Source: Bacteroides xylanisolvens XB1A (lineage in GTDB: Bacteria; Bacteroidota; Bacteroidia; Bacteroidales; Bacteroidaceae). Taken from it: 52,692 bases of DNA. Positions 28,371 to 36,501 of this stretch are shown here, one piece after another. Position 1 is the first letter of the stretch. Every line of letters starts with the position of its first letter. Both the position numbers and the translations under genes were made by a program. Location of the stretch: NCBI RefSeq assembly GCF_000210075.1, contig NC_021017.1, forward strand, positions 3,900,620-3,953,311, in the 5' to 3' direction. Under the pieces are notes generated by a model, which was given only the letters and a program-made list of their open reading frames with translations, did not search any database and was not told the DNA's origin.

Positions 28371-28883
28371 CTATCTCTTACGTGCAATCATGATGCCACC
28401 GATGATACACGCCAGCAATAATATGCTGACAGCTTCGAAAGGCAATACATAACCGTATTTGTCACTACTTAATAAAGCGTTCCCGATAGCATGAATGCTA
28501 ATTTCTTGCGGGGCCAAATTAGCTGTCTGCATGAAATCGTGCTTCAGTGTGATAAACAGGATAATGGCCAAACCGGCAATCATAGTGAAGAGTCCGGCTA
28601 AGACTTTACTTCGTTTTGCTTTCTCGGCCCGGTCGCCTTCTCCACTGGTCAATAGGATGGAGAATACATAAAGAACGACGATACCACCGGCATAAACCAT
28701 AATCTGAACGGAACCCAGAAAGGTGTAACCCAGCAAAAAATAGATGCCGGCCGTGCCGAAGAGCACGAAGAGCAGGTAGGTGGCCGAGCGTACGATACGT
28801 TGGGTAGTCACCGTCATGATGGACATAGCAATAATAAATGCTGCCAAAAAGTAGAATACTACTGTTTCAAGTGTTGATCCCAT
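28371..28883 (-). CDS. nuoJ: NADH-quinone oxidoreductase subunit J
   Basis: A 170-residue protein with five membrane spans. The family signature with the conserved Tyr and Gly of the third helix is visible as VQIMVYAGGIVVLYVFSI, which includes the pi-bulge region that couples quinone reduction to proton pumping. It starts 2 bases after the nuoI stop, which suggests translational coupling. Confidence 0.96.
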   Translation of the reverse strand: MGSTLETVVFYFLAAFIIAMSIMTVTTQRIVRSATYLLFVLFGTAGIYFLLGYTFLGSVQIMVYAGGIVVLYVFSILLTSGEGDRAEKAKRSKVLAGLFTMIAGLAIILFITLKHDFMQTANLAPQEISIHAIGNALLSSDKYGYVLPFEAVSILLLACIIGGIMIARKR

Positions 28884-28885
28884 AT

Positions 28886-29383
28886 CTAAACTTCTTTTTT
28901 CTTTTCTATTACTTTACTACCGTCGTGGTTCAACTTCAGGACAAGTTTCGTCCGGTCGAAGACTGCATGTTCGAAGTTCTGGTCGAACGTGATGGCATCG
29001 TGCGGACAAGCATTGACACAGAGCTGGCAGAACATACAGGCACCCAAATCATATTCATAGGTTGCCAGAATTTTCTTCTTCTTTCCATCTTCTGTTTCGA
29101 CGGTTTCGCTGGTCACTTTGATTGTATCGTTCGGACAGGCCATTTGACACAATCCGCAAGCTACACAGCGATGTTCATTATTCTCATTGTGGGGCATATT
29201 CAGCGTACCACGAAAACGGTCGAACATTTTCAGCTCTTTCCGGTTTTCGGGATATTGCTCGGTCACTTTCTTACGGAAGTATACCTTGATGCTGGTTTTC
29301 ATACCCGTTGCCAGTGTACTGATGCCATGCACCAGACCACCTAAGTACGTATATTTTTTATCTTTATATTCCATAATTTTCAT
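28886..29383 (-). CDS. nuoI: NADH-quinone oxidoreductase subunit I (2x[4Fe-4S])
   Basis: A 165-residue peripheral-arm ferredoxin-like subunit. It has two CxxCxxCxxxCP motifs, CVACGLCQMACP and CMFCQLCVNACP, binding the N6a and N6b clusters that pass electrons towards NuoB. It starts 3 bases after the nuoH stop; ATGs at 29383 and 29374 are both possible starts. A short C-terminal basic tail follows the clusters. Confidence 0.96.
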   Translation of the reverse strand: MKIMEYKDKKYTYLGGLVHGISTLATGMKTSIKVYFRKKVTEQYPENRKELKMFDRFRGTLNMPHNENNEHRCVACGLCQMACPNDTIKVTSETVETEDGKKKKILATYEYDLGACMFCQLCVNACPHDAITFDQNFEHAVFDRTKLVLKLNHDGSKVIEKKKEV

Positions 29384-29386
29384 TTA

Positions 29387-30463
29387 TCAAAAGTGGAAGC
29401 CGAAAGCTACGCAGCATGCCATTAATAATAGATTTACCATAGAAATTGGAACCAGGTATTTCCATTCCAGATTCAAGATCTGGTCGATACGCAAGCGTGG
29501 GAAAGTCCATTTGATCCACATCAGAAGGAATACCACAAAGAATGCTTTGGCGAAGAACCAGATAAAGCCCGGAATATAATCCATTACAGTGTTAAATCCA
29601 TCCAAACCAACAATGTGCAGCGGCATCCATCCTCCCAGGAAGATGGTGGCGGCAACACTGGCTACGATAAACAGATTCAAGTATTCTGCCAGATAGAAGA
29701 AACCGAAACCCATACCGGAGTATTCAGTATGATATCCGGCTGTCAGCTCACTTTCCGCTTCGGGAAGGTCGAACGGGCCACGGTTACATTCTGCATTTCC
29801 GGCAATCAGATAGATGATGAAAGCAATGACCGCAGGAATATGTCCCTTGAAGATGAACCAACCATCAGCTTGTCCTTCTACGATTTCAGAAAATTGCATG
29901 GTTCCCGTCAGCACTACCATTGTCATGATACTCATACCAACAGAAAGTTCATAACTGATAATCTGTGCACCGCTTCGCATGGCACCGATCAAAGAGAATT
30001 TGTTGTTACTACCCCAACCGGCCAGCAAGATACCGACAACTCCAATGCTGGAAGCTGCCAACAGGAAGAACACGCCCACATTAAAGTCCAGAATCGCCGC
30101 ACCTTTATTAAAAGGAATACAAGCGAAAGTCAGGAATGAAGCGATAATCACCATGAATGGAGCAAGATTGTAAAGGAAATGGTCGGCATCCTTCGGCATG
30201 AAGATTTCTTTGGTCAGCATTTTGAGCACGTCGCAGACCACTTGGATAGAACCCCATTTACCAACACGGTTCGGTCCAAGACGACACTGGAAAAAACCGC
30301 AGACCTTACGCTCCATGTAGATCAATATGATAGCCAGGATGGCATACAGTGCTACGAGGCACACGCCGACAGCTACACATTCTATAAAGATGGCTAATCC
30401 CTCCGGCATAATGGAGAGCAGTAGCTCATGTATCCAGTTTGTTACTATACTAAAGTCGAACAT
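29387..30463 (-). CDS. nuoH: NADH-quinone oxidoreductase subunit H
   Basis: A 358-residue membrane subunit that, with NuoB and NuoD, forms the quinone-binding chamber of complex I. Characteristic motifs are [20 protein letters not shown], in the loop facing NuoB, and [19 protein letters not shown], the conserved acidic loop of the E-channel. Length and about eight membrane spans are normal. It lies 20 bases after nuoCD and 3 bases before nuoI. Confidence 0.97.
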   Translation of the reverse strand: MFDFSIVTNWIHELLLSIMPEGLAIFIECVAVGVCLVALYAILAIILIYMERKVCGFFQCRLGPNRVGKWGSIQVVCDVLKMLTKEIFMPKDADHFLYNLAPFMVIIASFLTFACIPFNKGAAILDFNVGVFFLLAASSIGVVGILLAGWGSNNKFSLIGAMRSGAQIISYELSVGMSIMTMVVLTGTMQFSEIVEGQADGWFIFKGHIPAVIAFIIYLIAGNAECNRGPFDLPEAESELTAGYHTEYSGMGFGFFYLAEYLNLFIVASVAATIFLGGWMPLHIVGLDGFNTVMDYIPGFIWFFAKAFFVVFLLMWIKWTFPRLRIDQILNLEWKYLVPISMVNLLLMACCVAFGFHF

Positions 30464-30483
30464 ATATTTTTAATAATTAAGTA

Positions 30484-32076
30484 TTATCTGTCAATATCCG
30501 GAACGACATAATCTATTGTTCCGCCAATAGCAATTAAGTCGGCAATCTTTGTGCCCCGACAAATGGTGTCAATTGCAGCAACAAGCGGCAATCCCGTAGC
30601 ACGGTAGTGCAGGCGGTAAGGCGTTTTGTCACCCTGACTTTCCAGGAAGACACCAAATTCACCACGACTTCCTTCTACTGCTGCATAGTAGCTGCCTTCC
30701 GGAACACGGATGATAGGTTTCATCTTCTCCTGATAAGGTCCCTCGGGAATATTGTCTATTAATTGCTCAATGATGTTCAGACTTTCCATGATCTCATCCA
30801 TACGCACCAGGTAACGGGCAAAGCAGTCACCTTCCGTATAAACGATTTCTTTGAAATCGACTTTGTCATATACACCGTATGGCATTCGTTTACGTACGTC
30901 ACACGCCCATCCGGATGCACGGCCTGTACCTCCGGTACAACCGAAAGAGATGGCATCTTCACGGCTTAACACACCGACGCCTTTCATACGGCTCTGTGCG
31001 ATGATGTTACCCGTGAATATATCGTGATATTCGTGGATAATTCCTCTCATATATGGAATGAACTCTTTTACTCGTTTGACGAAGTTAGGATGAAGATCAG
31101 CCTGTACACCGCCAATCGTATTGTAGTTCATAATCAGACGTCCGCCACAAGTTTCTTCAAAAATATCGAGAATCTTCTCGCGGTCACGGAATCCATAAAA
31201 AAATGCTGTCAACGCTCCTAAGTCCATAGCAAGACAAGAGTAGAACAGCAAGTGAGAATCGATACGTTGCAACTCGTCCATTATGGTACGGATGTACTGT
31301 ACGCGTTCACTGACCTCAATACCCATGGCTTTTTCAATACACATACACAATGCATGGCGGTTCTGATGCGCGCCCAAATAGTCCAGACGGTCTGTCAAAG
31401 CCAATGTTTGAGGGTAAGTGAGGCTTTCATTCATTTTTTCGATTCCCCGATGGATATAACCACAGTTCGCATCAATCTTACGAATGATTTCACCTTCCAG
31501 AGAAACACGGAAGCGCATTACACCATGAGTAGCAGGGTGCTGCGGACCGATGTTGACTACATATTCTTCTTCGCCGAACAGTTTCGTTTCTTTGTTCTTG
31601 ATGGTTCCGTCCGGGTTCAGTTCTATTTCTTGAGTCGTATCAAACGTCTCTTCATTGGTCATGCACAGTGGGTTATCCTTTTCCGGATCGTTATCTTTAC
31701 GCATTGGATAACCGATCCAATCGTTACGCAGGTAGAGCCGACGCATATCAGGATGACCGACAAAGGTGATGCCATAAAAATCAAAAACTTCACGTTCGTA
31801 GAAGTCGGCTATCTTCCAGATGTCGCTGACAGACGGAATTTCCGGTAGCTCGCGGTTGGTTGTCGCTGTTTTTAGTGCTATCCGTTCGCCTGTAATGGTA
31901 GATTCCAGATGGTAGACTACGCCTAAACCGCGGAGTTTTTCCGGAGCGTCTTTCTCATCGGCTACTCCCCAGTCCATACCGGTGAGGCTTTCGAGAAAGT
32001 CCATCTGTTTTTCATTTCGCAAGCGCAGCATCTCGTCGTGTAACGCTGCAGGAGCTATAAATTGTATTTCTTGCAT
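30484..32076 (-). CDS. nuoCD: Fused NADH-quinone oxidoreductase subunit CD
   Basis: The 530-residue protein joins NuoC (about residues 1-130; YEREVFDFYGITFVGHPDMR) to NuoD (about 150-530; VNIGPQHPATHGVMRF, and GGTGRASGWACDVRK near the quinone site). The 49-kDa part carries the conserved His of GPQHPATHG that binds quinone. The C-D fusion is known in enterobacteria and Bacteroidetes. The C-terminal end IGGTIDYVVPDIDR is the complete family terminus. The gap to the upstream nuoB is 97 bases and filled with short repeats. Confidence 0.97.
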   Translation of the reverse strand: MQEIQFIAPAALHDEMLRLRNEKQMDFLESLTGMDWGVADEKDAPEKLRGLGVVYHLESTITGERIALKTATTNRELPEIPSVSDIWKIADFYEREVFDFYGITFVGHPDMRRLYLRNDWIGYPMRKDNDPEKDNPLCMTNEETFDTTQEIELNPDGTIKNKETKLFGEEEYVVNIGPQHPATHGVMRFRVSLEGEIIRKIDANCGYIHRGIEKMNESLTYPQTLALTDRLDYLGAHQNRHALCMCIEKAMGIEVSERVQYIRTIMDELQRIDSHLLFYSCLAMDLGALTAFFYGFRDREKILDIFEETCGGRLIMNYNTIGGVQADLHPNFVKRVKEFIPYMRGIIHEYHDIFTGNIIAQSRMKGVGVLSREDAISFGCTGGTGRASGWACDVRKRMPYGVYDKVDFKEIVYTEGDCFARYLVRMDEIMESLNIIEQLIDNIPEGPYQEKMKPIIRVPEGSYYAAVEGSRGEFGVFLESQGDKTPYRLHYRATGLPLVAAIDTICRGTKIADLIAIGGTIDYVVPDIDR

Positions 32077-32089
32077 AAATCAAATTAAA

Positions 32090-32172
32090 TTAAGAATGAA
32101 AAATTAAGAATGAAAAATCTGCCGGGATGTTGCATGCGAATTCTTCATTCATCATTCATCATTCTTCATTTT
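32090..32172. repeat. AT-rich tandem and inverted short repeats between nuoB and nuoCD
   Basis: A 14-base unit, TTAAGAATGAAAAA, is present twice in tandem (32090-32117). About 30 bases further on, the complementary-type sequence ATTCTTCATTC / ATCATTCATC / ATTCTTCATTT fills 32140-32170. The two blocks can pair roughly with one another. The repeats make up most of the nuoB-nuoCD gap. Confidence 0.6.
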
Positions 32173-32173
32173 T

Positions 32174-32761
32174 TTAATAATCCGGTTTCTTCTCTTTTCT
32201 GTTTACTCCACCAAAGAACTTTTCTATTTTCACTTTGCGTTGCAATTGCATCATGCCATAATAGAATGCTTCAGGACGTGGCGGGCATCCGGGAATATAT
32301 ACATCTACCGGAAGAATCTTGTCCACCCCGTTCACTACGTGATAGGACTTCTTGAAAGGACCTCCGCTGACAGCGCATCCGCCTACGGCAACCACATACT
32401 TCGGATCGGGCATCTGGTCGTAAAGTCGTTTCAGTACCGGAGCCATTTTATTGGTGATTGTTCCGCATACCATAATCATATCAGCCTGACGCGGGCTGGC
32501 ACGTGCTACCTCAAACCCAAAGCGGGCCATGTCATAACGCGCGGCACCCAGTGCCATAAATTCGATACCACAACAACTGGTTGCAAAGGTAAGCGGCCAC
32601 AGTGAATTGCTGCGTCCCCAGTTGATAAAGTCGTCAAGTACTCCGAGGGCAACATTGGCTCCTCCTGCATTAAGTTCCTTGACCAACTTTTCCAATGATT
32701 CATTGTCGATAAACTCATCATACGGAATAGATTTTATTTTTGGCTTTTTGGTTATTTCCAT
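32174..32761 (-). CDS. nuoB: NADH-quinone oxidoreductase subunit B ([4Fe-4S] N2)
   Basis: A 195-residue subunit that carries the terminal N2 cluster. Ligand cysteines are seen in [11 protein letters not shown] (adjacent pair), [10 protein letters not shown] and [31 protein letters not shown] is also a family block. The gene overlaps the end of nuoA by 10 bases, which suggests translational coupling. The N-terminal extension of about 30 residues is slightly long but within family range. Confidence 0.97.
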   Translation of the reverse strand: MEITKKPKIKSIPYDEFIDNESLEKLVKELNAGGANVALGVLDDFINWGRSNSLWPLTFATSCCGIEFMALGAARYDMARFGFEVARASPRQADMIMVCGTITNKMAPVLKRLYDQMPDPKYVVAVGGCAVSGGPFKKSYHVVNGVDKILPVDVYIPGCPPRPEAFYYGMMQLQRKVKIEKFFGGVNRKEKKPDY

Positions 32762-33102
32762 TCCAAAGCTCCTTTCCTCCAGGCATAAGCAAGACCCAGA
32801 ACTAAAATGATAAAGAAGAAGAGAACACTAATAAGTCCCTGTGGTCCCATGTCACGCATAACTACCGCCCACGGAAACAGAAAAGCTGTTTCGACATCGA
32901 ACATAAGGAATAGGATGGCAAACAAGTAGTAGCCTACACGGAACTGCATCCATGATTTACCACGTGTCGGTATACCACATTCATAAGCCTCAAACTTTTG
33001 CAGGTTGTATGAACGGGGAGAGATAGCACGCGAGAGGGCTATTACTACACCGACAAAAGCAAGCGCTGTCAGTAAAACAACAACTAAAAATGTAAAATTC
33101 AT
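32752..33102 (-). CDS. nuoA: NADH-quinone oxidoreductase subunit A
   Basis: A 116-residue protein with three membrane spans, first gene of the complex I operon. The conserved loop with its Cys lies in [13 protein letters not shown], followed by [24 protein letters not shown]; the acidic DVE motif is diagnostic. It overlaps nuoB by 10 bases. No TAnnTTTG-type -7 box was found in the 118 bases upstream, so transcription may begin further upstream, possibly ahead of the small gene at 33221-33598. Confidence 0.96.
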   Translation of the reverse strand: MNFTFLVVVLLTALAFVGVVIALSRAISPRSYNLQKFEAYECGIPTRGKSWMQFRVGYYLFAILFLMFDVETAFLFPWAVVMRDMGPQGLISVLFFFIILVLGLAYAWRKGALEWK

Positions 33103-33220
33103 AATTCAATAGCTGTTTAGATTGAATATTATATAGAAATAAGCAATTAGTCTATTCGCCCTATGGAGAATAAAACCAACTGTAATAAATGACGAGCAAA
33201 AGAGTCTACTGTACTGTAGG

Positions 33221-33598
33221 CTAAATGACAATCTTTCTCAACCCATATATATAATAGGAGATAGGATCGTAATAATATGTAGGAGAATGGGATGAGACCG
33301 GGTAAGGCGGACTTTGATGTTTGTAATGGTCACAGAAATAAGCGATTAACAAAAACATGCTTTTATCTGTCGGAACATGTGCGACATCTGTATGACTCAT
33401 GTCACAGGTTTGCGTCGTATAAAGATTATAAAGACGTTCCAAAGCATCCTGAATCGGACGATCTTGTGATACATAGCATTTCTCCTGCCGATAAGTCGGG
33501 GAGGAAACTTTGCACATATCTTCCATTGCTCCATTAGTTGCACAATGGATGAGCAAAACCAACACTAAAAGTAGTCCGAATTTTAAGCTTTGTTTCAT
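33221..33598 (-). CDS. Small secreted protein of unknown function
   Basis: This 125-residue frame is not recognised as a known family. It has a convincing signal sequence (MKQSLKFGLLLVLVLLIHC) with a possible but atypical lipobox (LIHC). The mature part has four further Cys and a Tyr/Ser/Pro-rich tail (SPTYYYDPISYYIYG). A -7 box (TATATTTG) and a TTTG 22 bases further upstream on its strand support its being a real gene. It lies 118 bases upstream of nuoA on the same strand, so its transcript could run into the nuo operon. The opposite-strand 81-residue frame at 33292-33537 has no such support. Confidence 0.68.
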   Translation of the reverse strand: MKQSLKFGLLLVLVLLIHCATNGAMEDMCKVSSPTYRQEKCYVSQDRPIQDALERLYNLYTTQTCDMSHTDVAHVPTDKSMFLLIAYFCDHYKHQSPPYPVSSHSPTYYYDPISYYIYGLRKIVI

Positions 33599-33617
33599 CT
33601 TTCTCTTTTAACGGCTG

Positions 33618-33651
33618 CAAATATAGAACTAATATTTATACTTTTTGCAAA
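33618..33651 (-). promoter_or_regulatory. Putative promoter of the small secreted protein (and perhaps nuo)
   Basis: On the minus strand TTTG (33648-33651) is followed after 22 bases by TATATTTG (33618-33625). These are the Bacteroides -33 and -7 elements at near-usual spacing. The -7 box lies about 20 bases before the start codon at 33598. Confidence 0.55.
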
Positions 33652-33858
33652 GTCCGTATAGCAAAAAAGCTTTTTTTAACTCCATATCTTTTAGATTCAT
33701 TTTTTAGTCAGCATGGTTTCACAAATATCATTTAGAATGGGGTAATTTCTCCATCTTCATTTGTTAAAAGATGCAATAAAAAGAATGATTTACGCTCTTT
33801 TTGGCGAATAACACAAAGAAAATACATTTTTTTGCAGATTAAGAAAGAATACATGATT

Positions 33859-35463
33859 ATGAAACGCACACTTTGGTTTATATTTTTCCTTCTAAACTCC
33901 TTGTTTTACCTCTATGCAGATAGTGAGAATGATTCTTTGTTGAAGGTGTTAGACAAAGTGATTTCTGAACGTTTGATATATACCCAGAAAAAAGAAGCTA
34001 CCATAAAAGAATTAAAGAAAAAGAAAGTTGGCCTTAATTCGTTGGAGGATATATACAATTTAAATAAAGAGATTATCCATCAATATGAGACTTTTGTCTG
34101 TGATTCGGCAGAACAATATATTCATGAGAATATTGATATAGCAAAAACGATTGGTAATAAAGAATATCTTTTGGAAGAGCAGCTCCGGTTGGCTTTTGTC
34201 TATTCTTTATCCGGTTTGTTTATTCAAGCAAATGATATTTTTAAGTCGATAAAATGTGCGGATTTACCCGATCATTTGAAAGCTTTGTATTGCTGGAATC
34301 GTATACGTTATTATGAAAATCTCATTAAATACACGGACGATGTACGGTTTTCAAACGAGTATATATCGGAAAAAGAGGCTTATCGGGATACTGTGATGAG
34401 CATCTTATTTGACCAGTCGGATGAATATAGAAAAGAAAAAGCTGTGAAGCTTCAAGATAAGGGAAGTACCAAAGAGGCTCTTCTGATTTTGACAGAGATA
34501 TATGATAAACAAGAGCCGGCATCTCATGGATATGCTATGATGGCTATGGGGCTTGCCAGGGCTTATCGGTTGATTGGGAATTATGCACTGGAAGAAAAGT
34601 TTCTAATGCTGGCTGCTATGACAGATACAAAACTGGCTGTCAAAGAGAATGAGGCATTATTGACATTGGCAGTTAATTTATATCATAAAGGAGATATAGA
34701 TAGGGCTTATAACTATATTAAAGTAGCGTTGGATGATGCCATCTTTTATAATTCTCGTTTTAAGAATACAGTAATTGCCCGCATCCATCCGATTATTGAA
34801 AATACATACTTGATCCGGTTGGAAAAACAAAAGCAGAACCTCCGTTTCTATATATTTCTGACTAGCTTGTTTGTGGTAGCTCTTGCTATCACCCTGTATT
34901 TTACATATAAACAAACAAAAATTGTATCCCGGGCTAAACGGCATCTTAAAGCTATGAATGAGGAACTGGTCGGGCTGAATAAGAATCTCGACGAAGCTAA
35001 TCTGATCAAGGAAAAATATGTGGGGTATTTTATGAATCAATGTGCCGTTTATATTAATAAACTCGATGAGTACAGGAAGAATGTGAACAGGAAAATCAAG
35101 ACCGGACAGATTGATGATTTATATAAGTCATCCTCCCGACCTTTTGAAAAGGAACTTGAAGAACTTTATCATAACTTTGATAAAGCGTTCCTTAATTTGT
35201 ATCCTAACTTTGTGGAAAAGTTCAATTCTTTGTTGAAACCGGAGGAGCGTTATAAACTGGAAAAGGACCAACTGAATACAGAATTACGCATATTTGCATT
35301 GATACGGTTAGGAATTACCGATGTTGGACAGATTGCTGTATTTTTGCATTATTCTGTGCAGACAATTTATAATTATAAGAGTAAAGTGAAGAGAATGTCC
35401 ACTCTTGATAGTAATATCTTTGAAGAAGAGGTAAAAAAACTTGGTTCTTTGTCTCAAAAATGA
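33859..35463 (+). CDS. DUF6377-type membrane regulator with HTH domain
   Basis: ATG 33859 is chosen because it starts directly at the signal sequence MKRTLWFIFFLLNSLFYLYA; ATG 33853 is possible. Residues about 25-320 are helical with TPR-like repeats (KEALLILTEIYDKQ; YHKGDIDRAYNYIKVAL), presumably periplasmic. A single membrane span lies at about 327-349 (FYIFLTSLFVVALAITLYF), then a coiled coil at about 355-390. A LuxR-like helix-turn-helix is near 475-512 (LGITDVGQIAVFLHYSVQT). This layout lets a periplasmic signal reach DNA through one protein, and such regulators often flank glycan loci in Bacteroides. It precedes the sigma factor and glycosidase genes and ends at its own terminator. The ligand is unknown. 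Confidence 0.85.
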   Translation: MKRTLWFIFFLLNSLFYLYADSENDSLLKVLDKVISERLIYTQKKEATIKELKKKKVGLNSLEDIYNLNKEIIHQYETFVCDSAEQYIHENIDIAKTIGNKEYLLEEQLRLAFVYSLSGLFIQANDIFKSIKCADLPDHLKALYCWNRIRYYENLIKYTDDVRFSNEYISEKEAYRDTVMSILFDQSDEYRKEKAVKLQDKGSTKEALLILTEIYDKQEPASHGYAMMAMGLARAYRLIGNYALEEKFLMLAAMTDTKLAVKENEALLTLAVNLYHKGDIDRAYNYIKVALDDAIFYNSRFKNTVIARIHPIIENTYLIRLEKQKQNLRFYIFLTSLFVVALAITLYFTYKQTKIVSRAKRHLKAMNEELVGLNKNLDEANLIKEKYVGYFMNQCAVYINKLDEYRKNVNRKIKTGQIDDLYKSSSRPFEKELEELYHNFDKAFLNLYPNFVEKFNSLLKPEERYKLEKDQLNTELRIFALIRLGITDVGQIAVFLHYSVQTIYNYKSKVKRMSTLDSNIFEEEVKKLGSLSQK

Positions 35464-35561
35464 TTCTATTCAGTTTACTAAAACTAAAAAATAGTATTAT
35501 TGTAAACTATTGATTATTAAATGTATATATAATAATTGAACTGTAAAACGTTTACTTTCCT

Positions 35562-35591
35562 GCCTACTTCCACTAAGAAGTAGGCTTTTTT
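35562..35591 (+). terminator. Rho-independent terminator after the DUF6377-type regulator
   Basis: GCCTACTTC (35562-35570) and GAAGTAGGC (35577-35585) form a perfect 9-base stem with a 6-base loop, directly followed by TTTTTT (35586-35591). It separates the regulator from the sigma factor operon. Confidence 0.92.
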
Positions 35592-35597
35592 CATCTC

Positions 35598-35605
35598 TAT
35601 ATTTG
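35598..35605 (+). promoter_or_regulatory. Putative -7 box of the sigma factor-glycosidase operon
   Basis: TATATTTG, a full match to TAnnTTTG, lies just 6 bases after the T-run of the preceding terminator and 50 bases before the sigma factor start codon. The -33 position falls inside the terminator hairpin and has no TTTG. Confidence 0.55.
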
Positions 35606-35655
35606 CATCACAAGATTTTTGATAACTGAATACTAATTTAAAGAAACACACAACT

Positions 35656-36180
35656 ATGAGTTTTTCAGAATTGTATCTTATTTATTATCCCAAACTAGTT
35701 CGGTTTGCAAAAGAATTTGTGATGTCGGAAGAGGATGCTGAAAACATAACACAAGATGTTTTTGCAGATCTTTGGGAAAAAAGAGAGTCTATGGATCATA
35801 TTGAGAATATAAATGCTTATCTTTTTAGGCTAGTAAGAAATAGATGTCTGGATTATCTAAAGCATAAAGTGTTCGAACAGAAATACGTTGAGAATGTACA
35901 AGCTTCTTTCGAAGTCGAGTTGAATTTGAAAATGCAATCTTTGGATCGCTTTGATGTATTGGATATCTATGAGGGAAATGAAATGGAAAAGCTAGTCCGG
36001 GAAGCAATTAATAGTTTGCCTAAAAAGTGTCGTGCTATATTTTTATTGAGTCGTATGGAGGGGCTGAAATACCGGGAAATTTCCGAGCGGTTGGGGATTT
36101 CGGTTAATACAGTGGAATGTCAGATGGGAATAGCGCTTAAAAAGTTGCGTGTAATGTTGAATATGCGTTTGGCTGCATAA
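35656..36180 (+). CDS. ECF-type RNA polymerase sigma-70 factor
   Basis: A 174-residue sigma factor with region 2 (about 5-70; DAENITQDVFADLWEKRES and LFRLVRNRCLDYLK) and region 4 (about 115-165; LPKKCRAIFLLSRMEGLKY followed by the helix-turn-helix EISERLGISVNTVECQM). It matches the Bacteroidetes ECF class that controls nutrient uptake loci with a FecR-like anti-sigma factor. It heads the glycosidase run. The following gene encodes only the N-terminal part expected of such an anti-sigma factor. It likely drives this locus, and perhaps its own gene. Confidence 0.96.
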   Translation: MSFSELYLIYYPKLVRFAKEFVMSEEDAENITQDVFADLWEKRESMDHIENINAYLFRLVRNRCLDYLKHKVFEQKYVENVQASFEVELNLKMQSLDRFDVLDIYEGNEMEKLVREAINSLPKKCRAIFLLSRMEGLKYREISERLGISVNTVECQMGIALKKLRVMLNMRLAA

Positions 36181-36257
36181 ACGTTTAACTAATTTGTAGA
36201 TGCTTTTTAGGGGTATTTATTGATATAATCGTCCTTTGATAAAAAAAGGAACGAAGA

Positions 36258-36485
36258 ATGAAGGAGTCTTTAAATAAATATTTTGCTGGTGAACTTACTT
36301 CTGATGAGAAGGAAAGCTTTTTGATGGAGGTGGATAAGGATAAAGTTTTGAAAGAGAATTTTGTTGATAATCAAAGTCTTTTGGTAATCATTGACTGGAC
36401 ATTCCCCGGAAATAAAGACAATGAGGAAGTGATACAGCAAAAATTGGATGAATTTATGCGCAAGATGGAACAGCGCGAAAGATAA
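36258..36485 (+). CDS. Short anti-sigma factor fragment without sensor domain
   Basis: The 75-residue protein MKESLNKYFAGELTSDEKES... resembles the cytoplasmic N-terminal anti-sigma domain of FecR-type proteins, with WTFPGNKDNEEVIQ and charged helices. Typical FecR anti-sigma factors are over 300 residues, with one membrane span and a periplasmic domain. Here the frame ends at a TAA with only 16 bases before the next gene, and no downstream remnant is visible. It may be a soluble anti-sigma protein or the result of a deletion. Its position right after the ECF sigma gene supports an anti-sigma role. Similarity is judged by eye only. Confidence 0.72.
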   Translation: MKESLNKYFAGELTSDEKESFLMEVDKDKVLKENFVDNQSLLVIIDWTFPGNKDNEEVIQQKLDEFMRKMEQRER

Positions 36486-36501
36486 CTAGTTTTGGAATAC
36501 C

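Noticed and set aside
33292..33537. 81-codon plus-strand frame opposite the small secreted protein
   Set aside because: The minus-strand frame has a signal peptide and promoter boxes; this one has neither.
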